5,311 nt of DNA from an uncultured Bacillota bacterium (GTDB taxonomy: Bacteria; Bacillota_I; Bacilli_A; RF39; UBA660), in NCBI GenBank assembly GCA_947179265.1, contig CAMXBB010000108.1, positions 1-5,311 of the forward strand, in the 5' to 3' direction. The notes under the pieces are model-generated. The model was not told the DNA's origin and searched no databases. It saw only the letters and a list, made by a program, of their open reading frames with translations. How positions within the stretch are numbered: position 1 is the stretch's first letter; every line of letters starts with the position of its first letter. The translations under genes and the position numbers were made by a program. Shown piece by piece: positions 1 to 4,797 of this stretch.

Positions 1-24
1 TTTCAGCATTTAAATTCTATCTTC

Positions 25-1422
25 CTAAAATTTTCTGATTAAAAATCCAACTTTAGTAGATGAAGTAGTATCATTATTCCCAACTTTTTCTCCATCAAAC
101 GTCGTTATAAATAGATATATACTTAAAACAATTATTGCAACTACCACACATACTGCTATTATCTTTTCGGTTTTACTTATATCTCTTACAAATTTAGAGT
201 TTTCTTCCAAGTGATTATCTACTGATGATTCTATTTTAGATTCCGCATTATCTTCTATAGATATTGAATTTTCAACTGGATTTTTCAATTGTGAAGATTC
301 TTCATCTAATACTTCCTCACCAATCTCTTCTTTTAAATTTTCAATATTCTTTTGCATTTCTAGAGATTTCTCTAGTTCTAATTCTTTTTTATTGTTATCA
401 TCATCAAATAAAACATCAGTTAAATCTAATTTAGATTCATCATTATCTTCAGTAATGGCAATCTTATTATTATCATGAATTTCTTCGAACTTTTCTAATT
501 CATCAGGAGAAACAACAATTTGATCATTAAGGTTACTATTTTCAAGTTCATCCACTATTGACTTTAATAATTCATTATTTGATAGCAAATTAGTAGAATC
601 ACTTGCTGATTCATCGTCATCTTCTGTTTCACTTTCGATATTAGTAATGCTATCAATTTCTGAAGGTATGGTTGGTACTTCAAGGATGTTTTGCGGATTT
701 TCAATAGGTTCTTTTAGGTTTGATAAAAGTTCATCTTCTAAAGGATTTGTTTGAACATTTGATATTTCCTTATCATCTTTAGTTAAATTGCTAGTTTCCT
801 CAAAAAGGAAATCCTCTATCTCTTTAGTCTCCTTTTCATCTACAAATCCCGTAGCTAAAGATATTTTTTCTTCTGAAAGTACTGGTAAATCAGTAGCTGT
901 ATCATCGAAATCAATATTAAGATCTATTTCTTCGACAACTGATTCATCATCATCTAAGTCAATATTTAAATCAATTGACTCTTCCTCAATATCTTCTGAT
1001 TCAACTATGTTATTATCTATAGTATCTGAGATATTAGTTTCATCATTTTTTGGCTTAGGAAGTGAGTTATCAGCTTCACTAACATTCTCTTCCTTTTTTA
1101 TACTCTTATCATATTCTTTTAAAGATTCATACTTTTGGTTGATAGCATCTTCGCTACTAAAGATATCTTGAAAAATATCTTCATATTCATCTTTAGGTTT
1201 CTTTTTAGGAATTTCTATTTGTTCAACTTCTTTTTCATCAGTAAAAAGTTCCTTTATATCTAAATCTTCAATACCTGAAGATGCAAGTTTCTTAAAGTCA
1301 TTAGAAGTCATAACTTGCATTGGCTTTTCTTCTAACAAGTTATTCTTTGGAACCATAGTATTCAATGGCTTTTTATTGACATTTTTTTTGCTTTTTTTAG
1401 AAGATTTCTTCTTCTTTACCAT
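25..1422 (-). CDS. Acidic, low-complexity protein with a single C-terminal membrane helix
   Basis: I do not recognise this 465-residue protein. It starts with a Lys-rich stretch (residues 1-18, MVKKKKSSKKSKK...). About 400 residues follow that are dominated by Asp, Glu, Ser, Asn and Lys, with few aromatics, which suggests a disordered, strongly acidic domain. Residues 150-158 and 166-174 form a near-perfect tandem repeat (IDLNIDLDD / IDLNIDFDD). One clear hydrophobic helix spans about residues 421-442 (IIAVCVVVAIIVLSIYLF), preceded by Lys and followed by a 23-residue polar tail. The likely topology is tail-anchored, with the acidic part in the cytoplasm. The ATG at 1422 is preceded by AGAGG with an 8-nt spacer. 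The gene has its own promoter just after the terminator of the PHP gene, so it is probably a separate unit. A scaffold or adaptor role at the membrane is possible but only a guess. Extensive open frame and good signals make it a real gene; function is unknown. Confidence 0.85.
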   Translation of the reverse strand: MVKKKKSSKKSKKNVNKKPLNTMVPKNNLLEEKPMQVMTSNDFKKLASSGIEDLDIKELFTDEKEVEQIEIPKKKPKDEYEDIFQDIFSSEDAINQKYESLKEYDKSIKKEENVSEADNSLPKPKNDETNISDTIDNNIVESEDIEEESIDLNIDLDDDESVVEEIDLNIDFDDTATDLPVLSEEKISLATGFVDEKETKEIEDFLFEETSNLTKDDKEISNVQTNPLEDELLSNLKEPIENPQNILEVPTIPSEIDSITNIESETEDDDESASDSTNLLSNNELLKSIVDELENSNLNDQIVVSPDELEKFEEIHDNNKIAITEDNDESKLDLTDVLFDDDNNKKELELEKSLEMQKNIENLKEEIGEEVLDEESSQLKNPVENSISIEDNAESKIESSVDNHLEENSKFVRDISKTEKIIAVCVVVAIIVLSIYLFITTFDGEKVGNNDTTSSTKVGFLIRKF

Positions 1423-1447
1423 AGTCCCAACCTCTTATTCTATTATT

Positions 1448-1476
1448 ATTTTATAATATTTACTATTCTTTTTCAA
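1448..1476 (-). promoter_or_regulatory. Housekeeping-type promoter for the acidic membrane protein
   Basis: On the minus strand TTGAAA (1476-1471) is followed after 17 nt by TAAAAT (1453-1448). Each box differs from the sigma-A consensus by one base. Transcription would start near 1441, leaving a leader of about 20 nt that holds the AGAGG ribosome-binding site (1435-1431). The promoter lies immediately downstream of the PHP gene terminator, which supports independent transcription. Confidence 0.6.
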
Positions 1477-1485
1477 CACTTACAC

Positions 1486-1512
1486 AAAAAAAAGGAACAC
1501 TTTTGTTCCTTT
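1486..1512 (-). terminator. Intrinsic terminator of the PHP phosphoesterase gene
   Basis: On the minus strand AAAGGAACA (1512-1504) pairs perfectly with TGTTCCTTT (1499-1491) around a 4-nt loop. An unbroken run of eight T follows (1493-1486, the first three within the stem). The stop codon of the PHP gene (1513-1511) overlaps the start of the stem, so the terminator sits as close to the ORF as it can. Confidence 0.9.
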
Positions 1513-2380
1513 ACTTTAAAATCTTTCTTAATGCAGTTACTTCTTCTAACGTTGCTTCGGTATTTATCTTTCTTCTATGCGGAAGATAGCTTCCATGAAA
1601 ATCAGAGCCAGCAGTTACGAGCAATCCATGATTTTTAGCATATTCTATATATTTAACCCTATTCTCTCTAGATATTGCCGGATGGAAACATTCCATACCA
1701 TCAATATCAGTTGTAGCAAGTAAATCATCAAGAAATTCATCCTTATTTTCTATGCTTTGGTATTCATCAATATGAGCCAGAATTGCTGTTCCACCACATT
1801 CATGTGCTACTCTAATCAATTCATTAATATTGGGAAATGCTTTTGTATTATCAACAAAAAAGATACTATCAGGATTTTGAAACTCATGACGATAAAAATA
1901 TAAATGATTATCTAACATCTCGATAGGAATTTTCCCTAGATTTTCCTCTCTACATGCTTGAATAGCTTCTTGAAACTTCATATTACAATAATACCCATTT
2001 TCTAAAGGTCTAGAAGGTTCAATATACTTAAGTCCCATTTTTCTTGCTCTTTTCAGCAATTCTTGATAAGCACTATGATGAAAATCCCAGAAAGTTCTTC
2101 TTGTTTCATCAACATACTTTTTAAATTCGTCAAGATTAAAACCATAAACTAGTACTTCTATTAAATATCTATCCTTTATGGTCTGAAGTTCTGTTCCTGT
2201 TATCATACTCCCTTCAAATATTTTATCGTATCCCATATCACGATATTCCACATGTGCATCACAACTATTATGATCAGTCATAGATGCTATTATTATTCTC
2301 TCTCTCTTTAGTATTTCAAGAAGATCTCTTACTGAGAATTCTCCATCAGAATACTTAGTATGCATATGTAAATCTATCAT
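1511..2380 (-). CDS. PHP-domain metal-dependent phosphoesterase
   Basis: This 289-residue protein has the motif series of the PHP superfamily. These are HxH at residues 5-7 (IDLHMHTKYSDGE, with D12), DH at 36-37 (MTDHNS), Glu64 (GTELQ), His203 (LAHIDEY), the ECFHP segment at 230-234, and D260/H262 (GSDFHG). Together these build a two- or three-metal site, and the size fits single-domain PHP proteins of the TrpH/YciV type. Known relatives hydrolyse phosphate esters such as 3',5'-nucleotide bisphosphates or short RNA; the substrate here cannot be told from sequence. The ligand after motif II, often His in an 'IHILGYG' context, aligns with Glu in IEVLVYGF, which may mark a subgroup. I place the start at the ATG at 2380, because AAGGTGG sits 5 nt before it. 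A GTG 9 nt upstream lies inside that SD. The protein looks cytosolic, with no signal or membrane segment. It is transcribed alone, with its own promoter and terminator. Confidence 0.92.
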   Translation of the reverse strand: MIDLHMHTKYSDGEFSVRDLLEILKRERIIIASMTDHNSCDAHVEYRDMGYDKIFEGSMITGTELQTIKDRYLIEVLVYGFNLDEFKKYVDETRRTFWDFHHSAYQELLKRARKMGLKYIEPSRPLENGYYCNMKFQEAIQACREENLGKIPIEMLDNHLYFYRHEFQNPDSIFFVDNTKAFPNINELIRVAHECGGTAILAHIDEYQSIENKDEFLDDLLATTDIDGMECFHPAISRENRVKYIEYAKNHGLLVTAGSDFHGSYLPHRRKINTEATLEEVTALRKILK

Positions 2381-2404
2381 TCTATCCACCTTTTCTAATA
2401 GTTT

Positions 2405-2435
2405 ATTATAACAAATAATTATAGGATATTGTAAA
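2405..2435 (-). promoter_or_regulatory. Extended -10 promoter for the PHP gene
   Basis: On the minus strand a perfect TATAAT (2410-2405) is preceded by TGT, giving the extended -10 form TGnTATAAT. A TTTACA (2435-2430) lies 19 nt upstream, a slightly long spacer that an extended -10 tolerates. Transcription would start near 2398, leaving about 18 nt before the ATG at 2380, with AAGGTGG in between. Confidence 0.65.
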
Positions 2436-2456
2436 AAAAATTAATCTATGTTAAAG

Positions 2457-2486
2457 TGGATATAGATGAAGGAAACTTCATATAAT
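2457..2486 (+). promoter_or_regulatory. Promoter for the plus-strand small RNA
   Basis: A perfect TATAAT (2481-2486) is preceded, 18 nt upstream, by TGGATA (2457-2462), which matches TTGACA at four of six positions. The predicted start is G2493, 7 nt after the -10 box. The spacer holds a perfect 5-bp dyad, TGAAG-gaaa-CTTCA (2467-2480), which could bind a regulator. The -10 region and start site are copied in inverted orientation at the toxin promoter (2726-2713), which supports both being real. Confidence 0.5.
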
Positions 2487-2527
2487 AAAAATGGGAACAT
2501 TCAGTGTTTGCAAGTTGAATGTCTACC
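2486..2527 (-). terminator. Candidate terminator for the small-toxin transcript
   Basis: On the minus strand ACATTCA (2522-2516) pairs with TGAATGT (2503-2497) around a 12-nt loop, and a GG/CC pair beyond a small internal loop can extend it. CATTTTTATT follows. The U-tract is short, so it may be leaky. It would give a toxin mRNA of about 230 nt that includes the whole inverted repeat. Confidence 0.35.
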
Positions 2528-2530
2528 AAA
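2494..2530 (+). repeat. Left arm of an imperfect inverted repeat flanking the small-toxin ORF
   Basis: This 37-nt arm has two conserved blocks, GGAACATTCAGT (2494-2505) and GTTGAATGTCTACCAAA (2514-2530). It matches the 29-nt arm at 2713-2685 on the minus strand, which reads GGAACATCAGT and GTTGAGTGTCTACCAAA. The differences are one substitution, a 1-nt indel and a 7-nt indel in the linker. Similarity continues outward through both -10 boxes (14 of 19 positions from 2481 and 2726 inward). Confidence 0.85.
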
Positions 2531-2539
2531 ATGTGGACA

Positions 2540-2574
2540 GACATTTAATCTATTAGATTAAGTGTCATTTTTTT
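2540..2574 (+). terminator. Strong intrinsic terminator on the plus strand
   Basis: GACATTTAATCT (2540-2551) pairs with AGATTAAGTGTC (2555-2566) along 12 positions, one of them a G-U pair, around a 3-nt loop. An A and seven T (2568-2574) follow. No minus-strand T-run follows the hairpin, so it is directional. Its only visible client is the small RNA starting near 2493. It overlaps the stop codon of the opposing small ORF (2565-2567). Confidence 0.85.
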
Positions 2575-2663
2575 ATCACAATCACTAATTGAATAGTAAG
2601 GAATAAAATGATAGCAATGATTTGCAAAAACTTTAGTATAAAAGTTTTTATTTTCATCATCAT
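2565..2663 (-). CDS. Small hydrophobic peptide, candidate type I toxin
   Basis: This short ORF of 32 codons begins with three consecutive ATG codons (2663, 2660, 2657) followed by KIKTFILKF. It continues as an almost unbroken hydrophobic helix (LQIIAIILFLTIQLVIVI) and ends in KK. It has five Lys and no acidic residue. A perfect AGGAGG (2673-2668) lies 4, 7 and 10 nt before the three ATGs, so the middle one, giving 31 residues, is best spaced. Size, one membrane helix and basic ends are typical of pore-forming type I toxins such as those of the Fst, TxpA/BsrG, TisB or AapA families. It lacks the Pro-x-x-x-Gly signature and acidic tail of Fst, so I do not assign it to a family. A masking hairpin over the SD, a convergent antisense RNA and 5'/3' complementarity in its mRNA all support this role. 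Toxicity is inferred. A regulatory membrane peptide or a chance ORF are the alternatives. Confidence 0.6.
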   Translation of the reverse strand: MMMKIKTFILKFLQIIAIILFLTIQLVIVIKK

Positions 2664-2688
2664 CAAACCTCCTCTCTATAGAGATTTG
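2664..2688 (-). promoter_or_regulatory. Hairpin that can mask the toxin Shine-Dalgarno sequence
   Basis: On the minus strand CAAATCTCT (2688-2680) pairs with GGAGGTTTG (2672-2664) over 9 positions, two of them G-U, around a 7-nt loop. The second arm contains most of the AGGAGG SD and ends directly at the first ATG (2663), so folding would block ribosome binding. Masked SDs are a known feature of type I toxin mRNAs. The first arm shares its CAAA with the leader segment that can pair with the mRNA tail, so the two foldings compete at the edge. Confidence 0.6.
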
Positions 2689-2713
2689 GTAGACACTCAA
2701 CAACTGATGTTCC
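2685..2713 (-). repeat. Right arm of the inverted repeat; 5' leader of the toxin mRNA
   Basis: On the minus strand this arm reads GGAACATCAGT (2713-2703) and GTTGAGTGTCTACCAAA (2701-2685), matching the plus-strand arm at 2494-2530. In a toxin mRNA spanning both arms, the second block can pair along all 17 positions with the tail, the single base difference becoming a G-U pair. The first block pairs over 11 positions with one bulge. No clear target-site duplication is visible outside the arms. Confidence 0.85.
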
Positions 2714-2720
2714 TAATTGC

Positions 2721-2749
2721 AGTATAGCTTAATAATCTATATAAAACAA
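2721..2749 (-). promoter_or_regulatory. Promoter for the small-toxin mRNA
   Basis: On the minus strand TATACT (2726-2721, one mismatch to consensus) is preceded, 17 nt upstream, by TTGTTT (2749-2744), which matches only the first three -35 bases. The predicted start at A2714 or G2713 falls exactly at the edge of the inverted repeat, as it does for the opposing promoter. A dyad TTCTA-gtag-TAGAA lies just upstream (2755-2768). The rest of the stretch to 2832 is plain AT-rich sequence with nothing else I can support. Confidence 0.5.
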
Positions 2750-2832
2750 GAAAATTCTAGTAGTAGAAATAAAAAAGTATAGCAAAAGTTACACATATAA
2801 AAAATTGGTAATAAATATTTATAAGAATAATA

Positions 2833-2858
2833 AAAGCATAGAATTTAATCTATGCTTT
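2833..2858 (-). terminator. Intrinsic terminator of the 99-aa membrane protein gene
   Basis: On the minus strand AAAGCATAGA (2858-2849) pairs perfectly with TCTATGCTTT (2842-2833) around a 6-nt loop. A T-rich but interrupted tail follows (TATTATTCTTAT). The stop codon (2852-2850) is inside the first arm of the stem. Confidence 0.75.
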
Positions 2859-3149
2859 CTTTGTCTTCTTTTTAGTTACTCTTTTCTTTCTACTTTTACG
2901 TTTTTCTTTTTCTTCTGGGGTCTCCTCTTCATGCATAAATATTGCTACAGCAAGATTAAATAAAGCTCCAACAAGTGCAAAGCATGGGGCACATACTACT
3001 AACCAATCAGCATATGATAAAGTTACTTCAGTAGTATAATTAGTTACAATATAATCTAAAAAGAAACTACCAGTTAGTGAAATCATTATACCATTCATAG
3101 CTCCTAAGATAACAAAAAATACTACACTCGTCTTTACTCTATTAAACAT
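2850..3149 (-). CDS. Small membrane protein with two helices and a Lys/Arg-rich tail
   Basis: I do not recognise this 99-residue protein. It has two hydrophobic segments, at about residues 8-31 and 49-72, separated by a short polar loop (DYIVTNYTTEVTLSYAD). A highly charged tail follows: HEEETPEEKEKRK, then mostly Lys and Arg to the end (residues 73-99). The tail makes both termini most likely cytoplasmic, and its basic end could contact nucleic acid or acidic lipid. I start at the ATG at 3149, because AAGGA (3163-3159) is 9 nt upstream. A GTG two codons earlier is only 3 nt from the SD. The gene lies just downstream of spoIVA but is separated from it by a terminator and has its own -10 box, so a sporulation role cannot be inferred from position. 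Real gene likely; function unknown. Confidence 0.8.
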   Translation of the reverse strand: MFNRVKTSVVFFVILGAMNGIMISLTGSFFLDYIVTNYTTEVTLSYADWLVVCAPCFALVGALFNLAVAIFMHEEETPEEKEKRKSRKKRVTKKKTKKA

Positions 3150-3171
3150 AAACACACGTCCTTATAGTTAA

Positions 3172-3177
3172 ATTATA
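3172..3177 (-). promoter_or_regulatory. -10 box for the 99-aa membrane protein gene
   Basis: A perfect TATAAT (3177-3172, minus strand) lies between the spoIVA terminator and the SD at 3163-3159. No good -35 box is present at 16-18 nt; TTGTAT (3203-3198) is 20 nt away. Start would be near 3165, leaving a very short leader. Confidence 0.4.
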
Positions 3178-3201
3178 TCCATTTAAGTATTTAAAGCATA
3201 C

Positions 3202-3228
3202 AAAAAAAGAATATTATTCATATTCTTT
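3202..3228 (-). terminator. Intrinsic terminator after spoIVA
   Basis: On the minus strand AAAGAATAT (3228-3220) pairs perfectly with ATATTCTTT (3214-3206) around a 5-nt loop, running into seven T (3208-3202). It lies 13 nt after the spoIVA stop codon. The stem is AT-only apart from one G-C pair, so some read-through into the next gene is possible. Confidence 0.8.
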
Positions 3229-3241
3229 TACAATATCTTTA

Positions 3242-4720
3242 CTAAAGAACAATTGCTATAAGTTTATCAGATCCCTTATTAACAATTTTAGTTACAACGT
3301 TCGATAACTTATAACGTGTATTATCTGGCATCATAGCAAGTTTAGATTGAATTCCTTCCTTAACGATAACATCTAAACTACGACCAAATATTTCACTCTT
3401 CCAAATACTTGTTGGGTCTTCTTTATAATCTTTCATAATATAATCAATCAATTCTTTAGATTGTAATTCTGTACCAATAATCGGTTCAAAAGTTGATTCA
3501 ACATCGACTTTAATCATATGAATACTAGTTGCTTTTGCTTTTAGTTTAACTCCATATCTACTACCTTGTTTAATGATCTCAGGAGTATCTAGATGCATAT
3601 CTTTTAAAGTTGGATAAACAATACCGTACCCACTTGCATAAGTACTCTTCATAGCATCAGCAAGTATTGCATGTTCCTCTTCACTTTCATGGTAAAGTGA
3701 GAATATCTTAAGAATAGATGCCTTGGTAATATCCATATCTCCCATAATCGATTTCAAAGTATCATTATAAAGTTCAAGAGGACTTTCGAGATTTAAAGTA
3801 ACAACTCCCATACCTGTATCTAAATCAGAAATATATGCTCGATTGATAATCGTACTATCAGTATAATAATTGATTATATTATTAACATCTTTAACCTTAT
3901 TGACGTTAACAACACTTTCCTTAATCTTATTTAGATAATGACTTTTAATCTCATTTTTATTACTTAAGACATGAACCCATTCTGGTAAATTAACTTTAAC
4001 ATCAACTATTGGAAATTCATTCATGGCATTTCTTAAAATATCATTTATTTCTTTTTTACCCATATTTTCAATATCAATAGTCATTATATCTACTTCGTAT
4101 TTTTCACTTAATTCAGCAGCTAATTTAACTGTTTTAGGATCATTTGGCCTTGAAGAATTAAGAATAACGATAAAAGGTTTATTTATTGTTTTTAATTCAC
4201 TAATAACCTTTTCTTCAGCATCGATATAATCATTTCTTTTAAAATCTCCATATGAACCATCAGAAGTTATTACAATACCAATAGTAGCATGATCTTTAAT
4301 TACTTTTTCAGTACCTATTTCAGCTGCTTCTATAAAGGGAATTGATTCAGTATACCAAGGAGTATTTACAAGTCTTGGGTTACCTTCACTATCTTCAAAT
4401 CCGATAGAATTATCGATTACAAAACCTACACAATCGATTAACTTAACATTAGTAGTAAAATCATCTATCTTAATTGTTGCACCTGATGATGGTACAAATT
4501 TTGGTTCTGTAGTCATTATCTGTTTACCATTTGAGGATTGAGGTATTTCATCTAAACATTTCTTTTTATCATACTCATCTTCGATATTAGGTACAACTAA
4601 GTTTTCTATTACACGTTTAATGAAGGTTGATTTACCAGTTCTAACAGCACCAACTACTCCTAAATATATTGAACCATTACCTCTTTTAGATATTGATTCA
4701 ATAATATCTTTCATCTCCAT
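3242..4720 (-). CDS. spoIVA: Stage IV sporulation protein A, spore coat morphogenetic ATPase
   Basis: This 492-residue protein has exactly the length of Bacillus subtilis SpoIVA and matches it, from memory, along its whole length. In the mother cell SpoIVA is recruited to the forespore surface by SpoVM, hydrolyses ATP and polymerises into the basement layer on which the coat is built; it is also needed for cortex formation. The N-terminal TRAFAC-type P-loop domain shows Walker A GAVRTGKST (residues 24-32, Lys30), the sensor threonines in IMTTEPKFVP (T70/T71), Walker B LIDCVG (Asp96) and NTPWYTESIPF. The middle and C-terminal parts keep hallmark segments such as IIKQGSRYGVKLKA, SIHMIKVDVES and IFGRSLDVIVKEGIQSKL. 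The protein ends in LIAIVL, close to the B. subtilis LIAIIL end needed for localisation. All key residues are present, so it should be functional. The ATG at 4720 has AGGAAGGG 5 nt upstream. It appears to be transcribed alone, from a sigma-E-like promoter. Confidence 0.98.
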   Translation of the reverse strand: MEMKDIIESISKRGNGSIYLGVVGAVRTGKSTFIKRVIENLVVPNIEDEYDKKKCLDEIPQSSNGKQIMTTEPKFVPSSGATIKIDDFTTNVKLIDCVGFVIDNSIGFEDSEGNPRLVNTPWYTESIPFIEAAEIGTEKVIKDHATIGIVITSDGSYGDFKRNDYIDAEEKVISELKTINKPFIVILNSSRPNDPKTVKLAAELSEKYEVDIMTIDIENMGKKEINDILRNAMNEFPIVDVKVNLPEWVHVLSNKNEIKSHYLNKIKESVVNVNKVKDVNNIINYYTDSTIINRAYISDLDTGMGVVTLNLESPLELYNDTLKSIMGDMDITKASILKIFSLYHESEEEHAILADAMKSTYASGYGIVYPTLKDMHLDTPEIIKQGSRYGVKLKAKATSIHMIKVDVESTFEPIIGTELQSKELIDYIMKDYKEDPTSIWKSEIFGRSLDVIVKEGIQSKLAMMPDNTRYKLSNVVTKIVNKGSDKLIAIVL

Positions 4721-4741
4721 ATAAACCCTTCCTTTCCCTAA

Positions 4742-4769
4742 ATACTATGAAGATTATTACTCTTTATGC
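4742..4769 (-). promoter_or_regulatory. Sigma-E-like promoter for spoIVA
   Basis: On the minus strand GCATAAA (4769-4763) is followed after 13 nt by CATAGTAT (4749-4742). The second box fits the sigma-E -10 pattern CATAnnnT. The first resembles the ATA-centred sigma-E -35 box. No sigma-A-type pair is evident nearby. spoIVA is a sigma-E-dependent mother-cell gene in Bacillus, so this assignment combines a modest match with known biology. Confidence 0.45.
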
Positions 4770-4772
4770 ATG

Positions 4773-4797
4773 AAAAAAGACATAATATTATGTCTTT
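4773..4797 (-). terminator. Intrinsic terminator of the zinc-ribbon membrane protein gene
   Basis: The minus strand carries a perfect 22-nt palindrome. As RNA, AAAGACATA (4797-4789) pairs with TATGTCTTT (4784-4776) around ATAT, and the T-run continues to 4773. The stop codon (4798-4796) overlaps the first arm. It separates this gene from spoIVA. Confidence 0.85.

Larger units (their letters stand above)
2493..2574 (+). ncRNA. Predicted ~82-nt antisense RNA of a type I toxin-antitoxin module
   Basis: A plus-strand promoter predicts a start at G2493 and a strong terminator ends at 2574, giving an RNA of about 82 nt with no credible ORF. It would be the full complement of the 3' tail of the opposing small-toxin mRNA and overlap the last 10 nt of its ORF. 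That is the 3'-overlapping, convergent layout known from TxpA/RatA and BsrG/SR4 of Bacillus. Its first 38 nt resemble the 5' leader of the toxin mRNA itself, because both arise from an inverted repeat. Predicted structure: hairpin ACATTCA/TGAATGT (2497-2503 with 2516-2522), then the terminator hairpin. An alternative middle hairpin, AATGTCT/AGACATT (2518-2524 with 2539-2545), excludes both. No known RNA family was recognised; the RNA is inferred from its signals only. Confidence 0.5.

Noticed and set aside
1..9. ATG on the minus strand at 9-7, with AGGAAG 11 nt upstream, as the start of a gene downstream of the acidic protein
   Set aside because: Plausible, since the gap after the TAG at 25-27 is short and no terminator is visible, but only three codons are in the window and the SD spacing is long.
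1..60. A frameshift near the end of the acidic protein that would hide a longer C-terminus
   Set aside because: Shifting the frame at the T-runs near the end meets a stop within about ten codons in both alternative frames, so the annotated end is as good as any.
788..1171. Plus-strand ORF of 127 codons, Ser-rich
   Set aside because: It is the shadow of the acidic protein: Ser runs are the antisense of Asp/Glu/Asn codons. It has no SD or promoter.
2493..2714. The 220-bp inverted-repeat unit as a MITE
   Set aside because: Size and terminal repeats would fit, but no target-site duplication is visible and the arms coincide with promoters and transcript ends. It stays the main alternative; counting copies in the genome would decide.
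2608..2727. Plus-strand ORF of 39 codons downstream of the plus-strand terminator, possibly a gene under attenuation
   Set aside because: Its SD is weak (AAGGA-type), it lies antisense to the better-supported small ORF, its second half is only the repeat arm and the opposing promoter, and its stop falls in that -10 box.
2400..2850. A known riboswitch, T-box, tRNA or CRISPR repeat in the largest gap between protein genes
   Set aside because: No conserved T-box or riboswitch core, no cloverleaf and no regularly spaced repeats can be seen; the hairpins present are explained by the small-RNA locus and the terminators.
4023..4229. Plus-strand ORF of 68 codons
   Set aside because: It lies entirely inside spoIVA on the other strand and has no supporting signals.
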